64,000 nucleotides of DNA from Paenibacillaceae bacterium (lineage in GTDB: Bacteria > Bacillota > Bacilli > Paenibacillales > Paenibacillaceae). Shown in pieces: positions 17,221-25,609 of this stretch. The stretch is from NCBI GenBank assembly GCA_004134985.1, contig REGQ01000020.1, positions 44,707-108,706 on the forward strand, in the 5' to 3' direction. How positions within the stretch are numbered: position 1 is the stretch's first letter; the number at the start of each line of letters is the position of its first letter. A program made the position numbers and the translations under genes. The notes below the pieces were generated by a model that did not search any database, was not told the DNA's origin, and saw only the letters and a list, made by a program, of their open reading frames with translations.

Positions 17221-17841
17221 TTATGGATTAAGGGATTTCTTTTCGGGACGTGGGGAATTGCTTTGAATTTGTATTAAGTATTCCGTTTTCCCTTCATTCG
17301 TTGCAGTCAGCACATTTAGACGCAAATTGCTTTGATTTTTACCTTCCCACATCACATGCTGTCCTTGTTCCGCGGCAGCTTCGGCTTCATCGAGTAGACT
17401 CAAATCATTGGAAATAGGCGCTTCCAGCGATGACGACAATAAGGCTTTTAGCTCTTTAGAAAGGGATGAGAACTTCTCCTTGTCTGCTGTAGAAAATAGA
17501 TATTCCCCAGATACAAGCTGATCGTCCTCAAAGTTGTACACTACTAATTGCTTGAACGATTCGTCCAGTGGGAAATCGCCTTCGGTGATAAGTCTGTTAT
17601 TCTCGGCTGCCTCTGCTTCATTCAGAGCCTTGGCCTTCACAACATCCTCTTTGGACGCCATCCACTCTTGGCCCTCAAAAATGTAATTCCCATCTTGATG
17701 AATATTGGTAACCAGTTGATTCAGTTGATCCGCAGAGGATTGTGGCTCAGAGGGTTTATTATTCGAAGCGCACCCCCCGATCAGCATCACCACTAGCGTG
17801 GCAAGCAGACAGACGCTGAATAATGATTTGGTTCTTCTCAT
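17221..17841 (-). CDS. lipoprotein of unknown function
   Basis: A 206-residue predicted lipoprotein. Its signal peptide has RR then a hydrophobic stretch ending in the lipobox LIGGC (cysteine near 24). The mature part is charged and rich in Ala, Glu and Asn, with no family I recognise. It lies between the ECF sigma gene and a broken secreted-protein gene on the same strand and has its own terminator. The short gap to the broken gene upstream suggests they once formed an operon of exported proteins. Confidence 0.75.
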   Translation of the reverse strand: MRRTKSLFSVCLLATLVVMLIGGCASNNKPSEPQSSADQLNQLVTNIHQDGNYIFEGQEWMASKEDVVKAKALNEAEAAENNRLITEGDFPLDESFKQLVVYNFEDDQLVSGEYLFSTADKEKFSSLSKELKALLSSSLEAPISNDLSLLDEAEAAAEQGQHVMWEGKNQSNLRLNVLTATNEGKTEYLIQIQSNSPRPEKKSLNP

Positions 17842-17858
17842 GATGTACCAGTCCTTTT

Positions 17859-18664
17859 TTATTTAGAGTAGACATAATAACTCCTGTCGTCGGTCCGCGT
17901 GTTTCCGTTAACCGAATAGGTAAGCTTCAGATAGATGAGGCCCCCATGATCAAAATAGTCCGTCAATAGTACAACGCGGTCCAACGGCATGGTATTATTG
18001 CCATCAATATATACCGTGCCTTTTGTCGGGTTCGATTTTACAATACTGCTTTTCTTGTAGTAATAGTCTTGTACTTTCGTCGAGCTAAGCGATTGGTCGA
18101 TGCAGTCAGGGTAACGATACAATTCGCCGGCGGTTTCATAATTGACGGTCATGCTTGATACACTGACTGTCGAGTTATTAGAAGACCACCAAGCTTCAAT
18201 CCCTGCATGTAGAAATTGGCGATATTTGTTAAAGAGAAATAATGTGCATAGGAAGTCCTAACAGTGAGCGTGACATCGACAAACGTAGTTGGAACGGTTG
18301 ATTCCGCCATCGGTCGAATAATATCATTCTGTTAAGCCAAGTATTCAAAGCTGTTAATCAAATTATCATTCTCGTCAACCTTGTAGGGGATAATCGTTGT
18401 CAAAGCCGTCTCATCCTCGGAAGTTTGGGCCTCAATCTGAATGGCATAGCCCTGATCTAATTCCACAATTTGAGGTTCACTCACGCTCGAAATGGATAAG
18501 GATTGAACCTGGTCCGCCAACTGTCCTCCCATGATTTCTTTGACAATAAGATCGGCATTGACTGGGAGGTCAGGTTTGGTCGCTGCTGAAGCTGGCGGCA
18601 AAGAAACAGACAGCAGCAAGGAGAAGGTTACAACGGCAACAAGAAAAACTCTGATTTTTTTCAC
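17859..18664 (-). pseudogene. secreted protein gene with in-frame stop and frameshift
   Basis: The first 110 codons give an intact signal peptide (MKKIRVFLVAVVTFSLLLSV...ASA) and a mature start, then a TAA at 18332-18334 after FEYLA. The same frame continues past the stop as QNDIIRPMAESTVPTTFVDV...FSLTNIANFYMQ, and near 18200-18206 the reading shifts one frame and continues as GIEAWWSSNNSTVSVSSMTVNYETAGEL to a stop at 17859. Read through, it is one secreted protein of about 265 residues of unknown family. Both lesions would have to be sequencing errors for the gene to be intact. Confidence 0.65.
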
Positions 18665-19172
18665 AAAAGTGCACTCCCTTCAATCTTAAAAATGACAAAC
18701 CTGTACACCCCCCGATTACTCCACCCTCCTTTATTTTTGGATGCCCTCACTATGTAAGACGTAAGGATTTCCAAAATTCTAACGGTAGTTTTATTATTTT
18801 CAGAGGGGAGATTGAGAAATACACACGTCATATGAACGGAGACAAGCTTTCGGGCGTTGCCGTTCAAGCCTTACGTGTATTACATGTTTATATTCTGCTG
18901 GCAGCGTCTCGATACCATTTCCTCCATACCAACCACAGGGAAATGACGCGCACGCTATTCCCAAGCCTTGATATTGGGAACAGGTTCGTAATTCAGCAAG
19001 GTGAAACGGCTATCACCCTCATTTGGTAGCGCTTACGAATCTGTGAAGTGCTGCGCCATTTCGACTCTTTGAGATGATATTAGACAAATAGCGTCGCTAC
19101 GATGTTTAGAGTACCAATAAGAACACTCAGATCCAAACGTTTACTGCAGAATATATATAATTGATATTTGAT
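18665..19172. other. intergenic stretch, nothing recognised
   Basis: About 500 bp between the broken secreted-protein gene and a tiny frame at 19173. I see no family match in any frame, no RNA gene and no strong terminator. Open frames here are short and lack ribosome binding sites. Confidence 0.5.
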
Positions 19173-19238
19173 TTACTGGACACTGATTAATATCTCTAAG
19201 GAATCGCTACAACTAGCTTGACAAACACCGATACTCAT
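19173..19238 (-). CDS. possible 21-residue peptide with strong ribosome site
   Basis: ATG seven bases after AAGGAGG, reading MSIGVCQASCSDSLEILISV plus Q before TAA. The ribosome site is much better than chance, but the peptide matches nothing I know. It may be a real small peptide with two cysteines, or the remaining start of a truncated gene in this decaying region. A terminator for the upstream gene ends just before it. Confidence 0.3.
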   Translation of the reverse strand: MSIGVCQASCSDSLEILISVQ

Positions 19239-19269
19239 ATGCAATCCTCCTTGTATTTGTAAGGTTACG

Positions 19270-19314
19270 AAAAAAGGCGCATAAACAACCCCAATAGAGG
19301 TCATTTATGCGTCC
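19270..19314 (-). terminator. rho-independent terminator
   Basis: On the minus strand GGACGCATAAA pairs with TTTATGCGCC across an 18-nt loop and is followed by six T residues. It would end transcription of the short membrane frame at 19409. Confidence 0.7.
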
Positions 19315-19408
19315 TTCACTACGATAATACTTCTAATTTCTTAATAAAATCGGATGTGTTCTTTTTTGTTATAAACTTATCACGTTCAATACAATCACGA
19401 TATTTTTT

Positions 19409-19681
19409 TTAAAATCTTTTGTATTGAAGGGGGCTTAAAATAACACAACTACTAAAACCAATTAACATCAAAACTAATTTCCATTTCCATTCCAACTCAA
19501 ATAGTATTAATCCCATTACTAACCCTATACAGGCACCATAGAGTTCCTTACACAATAATTCATTTGGCCTTCTATATGTATACGGAGTATTCACCTGCTG
19601 TTTGGATATCAAATAATTGATTTTTAAGTAGCCCCCGCACTGACTCCTGCGCACTATGCCCCCGCTACGTGCTATGCACAC
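19409..19681 (-). CDS. small membrane protein fragment, unknown
   Basis: The C-terminal two-thirds (CKELYGACIGLVMGLILFELEWKWKLVLMLIGFSSCVIL) looks like two membrane helices of a small protein and is followed by a terminator, which supports a real 3' end. The first 20 codons come from GC-rich repeat-like DNA and do not look like the same gene. This is probably the tail of a gene whose front was lost. No family was recognised. Confidence 0.35.
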   Translation of the reverse strand: MCIARSGGIVRRSQCGGYLKINYLISKQQVNTPYTYRRPNELLCKELYGACIGLVMGLILFELEWKWKLVLMLIGFSSCVILSPLQYKRF

Positions 19682-19750
19682 GTACCGCCAACATCACACG
19701 CGTGCAGTTCCACACGCGCGGTGAATCGCTGCATGACGGCTAACGGGCCG

Positions 19751-21754
19751 CTAACGCTTCTGCGCTGCAATTTGCTCTGCCAGCTCATTCAGATACGTCC
19801 AGCGCTCCATCAGCTCGTTGAGCTGATTTTCGGTCTGCTGCTGCTGTTCCAGCAGCTCCTGCAGCCGTGCTGAATCGCTCCCCGACTGCTCCATCTCCTT
19901 CATTACGTCAGCGAGTTTCTGCTCCGCTTCGGCAATCCATTCATCGATCCGCTCGAAGTCCTGCTGCTCCTTATAGCTCATGCGCAGCGCGCGTGCCCGC
20001 TCGCTCCGCGCTCCTGGCTGCGCTCCGTTGCTGCTTTCCGAGCTATCGCTCGCCTTGCTGCCCGACCCGCTTCCCTGCTTGCCGCTCTGGCCTCCGCCCG
20101 ATTGCCGCTGCGCCGCTCCAGAGGAATCGACGGTCGCGCCGCCGCTGTTGGCCGTCCGCTCCCGCTGCTCCTGATAATCCGAATAGTTGCCCACCTGATG
20201 AACGATAACGCCGTTGCCCTCAAAGGCAAGAATGCGGCCCACCGTGCGATCCAGAAAATAGCGGTCATGGGACACAACAAACACCACGCCCGGGAAGTCA
20301 TCCAGGTAATCTTCGAGTACGGTCAAGGTCGCAATGTCCAAATCATTCGTCGGCTCGTCAAGCAGCAGCACATTCGGCGCTTCCATCAACACGCGCAGCA
20401 GTTGCAGGCGACGCTTCTCCCCGCCCGACAACCTGCCGATCGGCGTCCATTGCATCGTCGGCGAGAACAGAAACCGCTCCAGCATCTGGCCTGCGGAGAT
20501 GACAGTCCCGTCCCCAGTCTTCACTTGCTCCGCTGCTTCGCGGATATATTCGATGACGCGGAGACTTTCATCCATCTCCTCATGTTCCTGTGAGAACCAG
20601 CCCAGTCGGACGGTTGGTCCAAGATCCACCGATCCGGCATCCGGCTCAAGCTTGCCTGCTATCATCCGAAGCAGTGTTGACTTGCCGCTGCCGTTGCGTC
20701 CGATAATGCCGACACGATCCTCCGGCACAGCGATATAGCTGAAATCATGAATCAGCGTCCGCTGCTCGTCATAACGTTTGCTAATATTTTCGATTTCGAT
20801 AATTTTCTTGCCGAGGCGAGCCGATGCAACAGAAACGTCCAACTTGTCGCCTTGTCTGTCCGGCGCCGCATCCTGCAGCTCGTGAAACCGGTCGATCCGC
20901 GCTTTCTGCTTGGTCGTGCGCGCTTTCGCACCGCGTCGCATCCAAGCCAGTTCATTGCGCAGCAAGTTTTGCCGTTTCGCTTCAGTGGCTGCTTCCCGCT
21001 CCTCGCGTTCCAGCTTCAGCTCCACAAACCGGCTGTAGTTCGCGGTATAGAAATACGCCCGACCATGATCCAGCTCCATGATCCGGTTGCATACCCGATC
21101 AAGGAAATAGCGGTCATGCGTAATCATAAGCAGCGCGCCTCGGCGTTTTTGCAGCATGCTCTCCAGCCACGCCACGGATTCATTGTCGATATGGTTGGTC
21201 GGCTCATCCAGAATGAGAAAGTCAGACGGCTGCACAAGCGCCGCCGCCATGGCGACCCGTTTGCGCTGACCGCCGGACAGAGCGCCCAGCTTCATCGAAA
21301 AATCCGTAATGCCAAGCCGTGTCAGCGCAGTTTTTGCATCGTTCTCCAGCTGCCAGGCCTGCAGCGCATCGACGCGCGCGCTTGCTTCCACGAGCCGCTC
21401 CTGCAGCGAGACATCGGCAGAATTAAGCTCCAGCGCCGCCATCACGGTTTGATACTCTCGCAACGCCGCAAGTTCCGGCACATCCCCCTGGAACAGGTGT
21501 TCAAGCGCAGTATGCTCCGGATCAAAAGCCGGATTTTGCGCCAGCATGCTTACCCGCGTGCCGCCGCTGAATGTTACGGTGCCTGCGTCGGCAGGCTCTA
21601 CCCCATTAATCACATTAAGCAGTGTCGATTTCCCTGTCCCGTTAACGCCGATAATTCCTATTTTATCTCCAGCCTCCACACCGAATGAAACCTGCTCAAA
21701 CAATTGCTTCATTCCATAGCTTTTGGCAAGATTTTCAACTGATAACAAATGCAT
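19751..21754 (-). CDS. ABC-F family ATPase, Uup/YfmR-like
   Basis: Soluble protein of two ABC ATPase domains without membrane segments; the family acts on ribosomes. The ATG giving MHLLSVENLAKSYG was chosen because the ABC domain starts there (667 residues). Domain 1 has Walker A GVNGTGKST, signature LSGGQRKR and Walker B LILDEPTNHID. Domain 2 has GRNGSGKST, LSGGEKRR and LLLDEPTNDLD. Between them is the ABC-F linker. After domain 2 comes a Gly/Ser-rich linker and a C-terminal coiled coil (about 610-665), which marks the Uup branch rather than EttA. Confidence 0.93.
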   Translation of the reverse strand: MHLLSVENLAKSYGMKQLFEQVSFGVEAGDKIGIIGVNGTGKSTLLNVINGVEPADAGTVTFSGGTRVSMLAQNPAFDPEHTALEHLFQGDVPELAALREYQTVMAALELNSADVSLQERLVEASARVDALQAWQLENDAKTALTRLGITDFSMKLGALSGGQRKRVAMAAALVQPSDFLILDEPTNHIDNESVAWLESMLQKRRGALLMITHDRYFLDRVCNRIMELDHGRAYFYTANYSRFVELKLEREEREAATEAKRQNLLRNELAWMRRGAKARTTKQKARIDRFHELQDAAPDRQGDKLDVSVASARLGKKIIEIENISKRYDEQRTLIHDFSYIAVPEDRVGIIGRNGSGKSTLLRMIAGKLEPDAGSVDLGPTVRLGWFSQEHEEMDESLRVIEYIREAAEQVKTGDGTVISAGQMLERFLFSPTMQWTPIGRLSGGEKRRLQLLRVLMEAPNVLLLDEPTNDLDIATLTVLEDYLDDFPGVVFVVSHDRYFLDRTVGRILAFEGNGVIVHQVGNYSDYQEQRERTANSGGATVDSSGAAQRQSGGGQSGKQGSGSGSKASDSSESSNGAQPGARSERARALRMSYKEQQDFERIDEWIAEAEQKLADVMKEMEQSGSDSARLQELLEQQQQTENQLNELMERWTYLNELAEQIAAQKR

Positions 21755-21861
21755 ATGCCTACCATCCCTTCCGCCCATTGCTTCCTCTAGCATTGTAACA
21801 GAACGGAGGGTAGCGCTCAATCCAGCAACCTGACTTCCTAGCATTCATCGCCCCCAGGCTC

Positions 21862-22746
21862 CTACTCCTTCACACTGCCCAGTACGATACCTTTCATGAA
21901 GAAACGCTGCAAAAATGGATAAACGAGCAAAATCGGCAGTGCGCCGAGAAAGATTTGCGCCGCCTTGGCTGTTCTGTCATTGACTTCAGTGAGTGACGCA
22001 AAGTCTGCCGACGAGACGAGTGACAGGTCCCGGTTGATGACAACGGTCTGCAGGTAGCTCTGCAGCGGATAGTTCGCCGGGGAGTTCATAAAGATCAAGC
22101 CGTCAAACCATGAGTTCCAATGATTAACGGTTGCAAACAGCGTTACGGTAGCCAGCGCAGGCATGGAAAGCGGTACGAAAATACGCCACAATGTTGTCCA
22201 TTGCCCCGCCCCATCGATAAAGGCAGCCTCCTCCAGCTCCTTCGGCAGCCCGCGGAAAAAATTAAGCAGCAAAATGACATTGAATACCGGCACTGCTCCG
22301 GGCAGCACGAGCGCCCATATCGAGTTCATAATTCCCGTGTACTTGATCGTCATATAGAGCGGAATCAACCCGCCGCTGAACAAAATCGTGGCCACAAACA
22401 CCCAGGCATACACTGTCCGGGCTTTGAACTTCTTTGCTTCCTTGGACAAAGGATAGGCAACCATAATGGTCAGCACCATATTCACGAGCACCCCGATGCC
22501 CACCCGCTCCAGCGTTACGCCGATCGACCGAAAAAACTCCGGCTTCTTCAGCACAAATTGATAGGAGCTTAACGTAAACTCGACCGGCCACAGCTTAACG
22601 TACCCCGCCTGAGCCGCCGCACTTGAGCTGAATGAAATTGCGAGCACATGCACCAGCGGAAGGATACAGAGCAGCGCCATGGCGCACAAAAACATGTAAT
22701 TGCAAACCAGAAACACTTTGCGGCTGACAGAATAATGCTCTACCAT
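21862..22746 (-). CDS. carbohydrate ABC transporter permease, LplC/MalG type
   Basis: Inner-membrane permease of 294 residues with six predicted helices. The EAA loop reads LEEAAFIDGAGQWTTLWRIFVPLSMPALATVT (split here only for description), near residues 180-210, and the C-terminus FFMKGIVLGSVKE is typical of LplC proteins. It is the last gene of the module kinase-regulator-LplA-LplB-LplC and starts 17 bp after the LplB gene. The ATPase is absent, as usual: such systems share an MsmX-type ATPase. Confidence 0.94.
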   Translation of the reverse strand: MVEHYSVSRKVFLVCNYMFLCAMALLCILPLVHVLAISFSSSAAAQAGYVKLWPVEFTLSSYQFVLKKPEFFRSIGVTLERVGIGVLVNMVLTIMVAYPLSKEAKKFKARTVYAWVFVATILFSGGLIPLYMTIKYTGIMNSIWALVLPGAVPVFNVILLLNFFRGLPKELEEAAFIDGAGQWTTLWRIFVPLSMPALATVTLFATVNHWNSWFDGLIFMNSPANYPLQSYLQTVVINRDLSLVSSADFASLTEVNDRTAKAAQIFLGALPILLVYPFLQRFFMKGIVLGSVKE

Positions 22747-22763
22747 CGCCTGTCCCTCCTTTT

Positions 22764-23663
22764 CTAGAAGATGCGATAATTGGCGAAACGGTAGGCCAAA
22801 TAATAAGATGCGGAAATAAAGAGGAATGAAATGACCGACTTGAACAAGCCGACCGCAGTCGCCACACCGTATTGAGCATCGACAAGCCCCATGCGATAGA
22901 CGAAGGTGTCGATAATATCTCCCGTTTCATATACTTGCGGACTGTACAGATTGAACACCTGATCGAATCCGGCATTGAGCACGTTGCCAAGACTCAGTGT
23001 CATCAGCAAAATAATAATCGGCGCCATGCCCGGCAATGTAATGTGCAGCGTCTGCTTCCAGCGGTTCGCCCCGTCGACAATCGCTGCTTCATAAAGCGCG
23101 GGATTAATGCTTGTGAGCGCGGCCAAATAGACAATGGTATTAAATCCGAACTCTTTCCATGTATCCGTGCCGACCAGCACATAACGGAACCAGCTGTTGT
23201 CTCCCAGGAAATAAATCGCCTCTATGCCGAACAACCCGAGAAATTGATTCAAAATGCCGCTCGTGGGCGATAAAATATCGATGAGGATGCCGCCAAGAAT
23301 AATCCAGGATAGAAAATGCGGCAAATAAATGAGCGTCTGGATGCCGCGCTTAATAAACTCTTTGCGAACTTCATTCAGCAAAAGCGCGGTCGTGATCGGC
23401 ACGATCAGCCCCGCGACAATTTTCATAAAGGCAATAAACACGGTGTTAAACAAAATTTGCCTGGTTTCAGGCATATCCAGCAAATAACGAAAGTTGCCGA
23501 GCCCGATCCAGGCCGAGTCAAATATCCCCTTCGCCGGTACAAACTTTTGAAACGCAATGACAAATCCTAGCATCGGCCCGTAGCAATAGACAATAATCAG
23601 AATAAGTCCCGGTAAAATCATGAGATGCAGCGGCGCATTGTGGTTTCGTCGTTTTAATTCCAT
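22764..23663 (-). CDS. carbohydrate ABC transporter permease, LplB type
   Basis: Inner-membrane permease of 299 residues. The ATG (MELKRRNHNAP) follows GGGAGG; the in-frame region upstream lacks membrane-protein character. Helices start at LMILPGLILIIVYCYGPM. The EAA loop LYEAAIVDGANRWKQTLHI sits near 190-210. It pairs with the LplC-type permease downstream to form the pore for ligand delivered by the LplA-type protein encoded upstream. Confidence 0.94.
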   Translation of the reverse strand: MELKRRNHNAPLHLMILPGLILIIVYCYGPMLGFVIAFQKFVPAKGIFDSAWIGLGNFRYLLDMPETRQILFNTVFIAFMKIVAGLIVPITTALLLNEVRKEFIKRGIQTLIYLPHFLSWIILGGILIDILSPTSGILNQFLGLFGIEAIYFLGDNSWFRYVLVGTDTWKEFGFNTIVYLAALTSINPALYEAAIVDGANRWKQTLHITLPGMAPIIILLMTLSLGNVLNAGFDQVFNLYSPQVYETGDIIDTFVYRMGLVDAQYGVATAVGLFKSVISFLFISASYYLAYRFANYRIF

Positions 23664-23770
23664 ACTGCCTCCCTCCCCTTCGCCGTCCAATCCGTTGTGC
23701 CGATTTGAAACCGATTTGAAACAGGGGAACATGATGTCCACCATGCTCCCCTATTGTCGGTATCCGTCTA

Positions 23771-25492
23771 TTAGCGATTGACAGCCCAGTCGTTGACTTC
23801 CTTCGTAATTTGATCGCCGCCAAGCTTCTTCCAGTCCTCCACAAACTTATCGAAATTATCGATCGGGTCGCCCATAATAATTTTCGTAAACGTTTCTACT
23901 TCGCGCTTTTGCAGATTGGAATCCTTGTCAATCATCGTTTCCGTCGGCGCCCCATAAAATCCTGGCATTAACAGCTGCCCGTCATTAACATATTGATTGA
24001 TTACTTTGAACGAGCCTGTAGGGCCGAATACTTGCGCATATGCCCACTCCAGCGCATCGTTGTTCACACCGTCGAGATGACCTTTCACTTTGGCCAGATT
24101 ATCCGTTTCCTCCGGATTCAGGCCAGATGCGTCGCCTGTTTCGAGCGCTTTGGCAATGTTCAGGTGAATATCAAGGTTTTTACGGGCTGGCCATGCCTGG
24201 AATGGAGCGAATTTGAATCGCTCAAATCCTCCGCTAGTGAAATACGTTGCATAATTTTCCGCTGTCGTCGTTTCTCCCCAGCCGGTTTCAACGAACAGAT
24301 TGACCATTTTGAGCAATGCTTCCGGGTGCTTGCTGTCTTTTTTCACGACAAAATATTGCCCCGTAGAAAACCCGACCTGCAGCTTCGTTGGCGCGCCGTC
24401 AATGGACCCGACCGCATATGACTGCCACTCTGCGCTATCATTGTTTTTCTTCGTATCAACGAGCGGCCACAGCGGGTTAGACATCGTCCCAAAGCTGATG
24501 CCAATTTTGCCGGATGCCGTCAATTCCGCTTCTTTGCCAGTGTCTTTGACACCGAACTCTTTGTCGATCTGCCCTTTTTTGTACAAGTCCTGAAGTACAG
24601 CAAGCCCAGCCTTCATCTCCGGTTGAATGCTGCCATACACGAGACTGCCATCATCGGCTTTGATCCAATGTTTCGGGTACGCGTGATGAGCGTTCATAAA
24701 TCCGGTAATATCGGCAAAACCGCCGTACAAATCTTTATTCATCGCAATGCCGTAAGTATCGGCTTTACCATTCTCGTCCGGGTCCTGAGTGGTGAACGCT
24801 TCCGAAATCGCGAGTATATCTTGCATTGTAGTCGGTTCGGGAATATTCAGCTTATCCAGCCAGTCTTTGCGAATCCAGATCATCGCAGCGCTGTCCATCG
24901 ATGAACCCGTGTTCGGGATCGCCATCAGCTTGCCGTCGAAAGTAGCCGATGCCAGCGCATCAGGGCCGTCCTGTGTAAGCACTTGCTTCAGAAACGGCGA
25001 TGCATGCTTTTCATATACGTCCGTTAAATCCATCAATTCGCCCGCTTCCTGCAGCTGCTGCAACTGCTTGGCGTTTACAGGCGTAAACTCCGGGAGGTCG
25101 CCGGAGGCGATCGAGACGTTCATCTTTTGCTCGCCTTGCCCGCCTGGCTGATCGCCACTGACGACCCAATCATATTTAATTTTAATGCCAAGCTTCTCTT
25201 CAATCGCCTGACTCCACAAGTTATTTTCAATCGTCTGTCCTTCGGGAAATTTGAAGGTGTCATTAATGATTCGTACGCTGGTTACTTCAATCGGCGGGTC
25301 GTATTTGCCAAGGTATGGATCAGTTTCTTCCCCAGGCGGCGCCTCTCCCTGCTCCTTGCCTGTGTCTGTCTGCTGTCCGGGGTTAGGGTCGGGTTCCTTG
25401 ATATTCTCATTCCCCCCTGAACTGCAAGCGGTTGCAAAAACAATTAAAAAGACAAACATGATGATGAAGGATGGCTTCGTCCATTTGATCAT
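23771..25492 (-). CDS. LplA-type extracellular solute-binding lipoprotein
   Basis: Large (573 residues) binding lipoprotein of the LplA/YtcQ class. The ATG behind AAAGGGAGG gives a signal peptide ending in FATACSS (lipobox cysteine near 21), followed by a Pro/Glu-rich tether. DENGKADTYGIAMN is the calcium-loop-like motif often seen in this class. Such proteins usually bind oligosaccharides from plant or microbial polysaccharides. It sits between the two-component genes and the two permeases, so ligand uptake and its control are encoded together. Confidence 0.93.
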   Translation of the reverse strand: MIKWTKPSFIIMFVFLIVFATACSSGGNENIKEPDPNPGQQTDTGKEQGEAPPGEETDPYLGKYDPPIEVTSVRIINDTFKFPEGQTIENNLWSQAIEEKLGIKIKYDWVVSGDQPGGQGEQKMNVSIASGDLPEFTPVNAKQLQQLQEAGELMDLTDVYEKHASPFLKQVLTQDGPDALASATFDGKLMAIPNTGSSMDSAAMIWIRKDWLDKLNIPEPTTMQDILAISEAFTTQDPDENGKADTYGIAMNKDLYGGFADITGFMNAHHAYPKHWIKADDGSLVYGSIQPEMKAGLAVLQDLYKKGQIDKEFGVKDTGKEAELTASGKIGISFGTMSNPLWPLVDTKKNNDSAEWQSYAVGSIDGAPTKLQVGFSTGQYFVVKKDSKHPEALLKMVNLFVETGWGETTTAENYATYFTSGGFERFKFAPFQAWPARKNLDIHLNIAKALETGDASGLNPEETDNLAKVKGHLDGVNNDALEWAYAQVFGPTGSFKVINQYVNDGQLLMPGFYGAPTETMIDKDSNLQKREVETFTKIIMGDPIDNFDKFVEDWKKLGGDQITKEVNDWAVNR

Positions 25493-25534
25493 GTTTTTTG
25501 TTCCTCCCTTTTTGTTTGCATTGACTTCTATTTC

Positions 25535-25564
25535 AGTATAGGGGAGCTTGCTTGAAGCCGACAA
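25535..25564 (-). promoter_or_regulatory. possible promoter of the lplA-like gene
   Basis: Minus strand: TTGTCG, 18-bp spacer, TATACT, about 45 bp before the start codon. This would allow transport genes to be read apart from the regulator genes upstream. Confidence 0.4.
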
Positions 25565-25609
25565 TGTCACTCTCTTTTGATTTCTTATCTTTTGTTTGGA
25601 GGTATTTCA

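Noticed and set aside
18832..19029. 65-codon plus-strand frame
   Set aside because: It matches nothing recognisable and has a poor ribosome site; the region looks noncoding.
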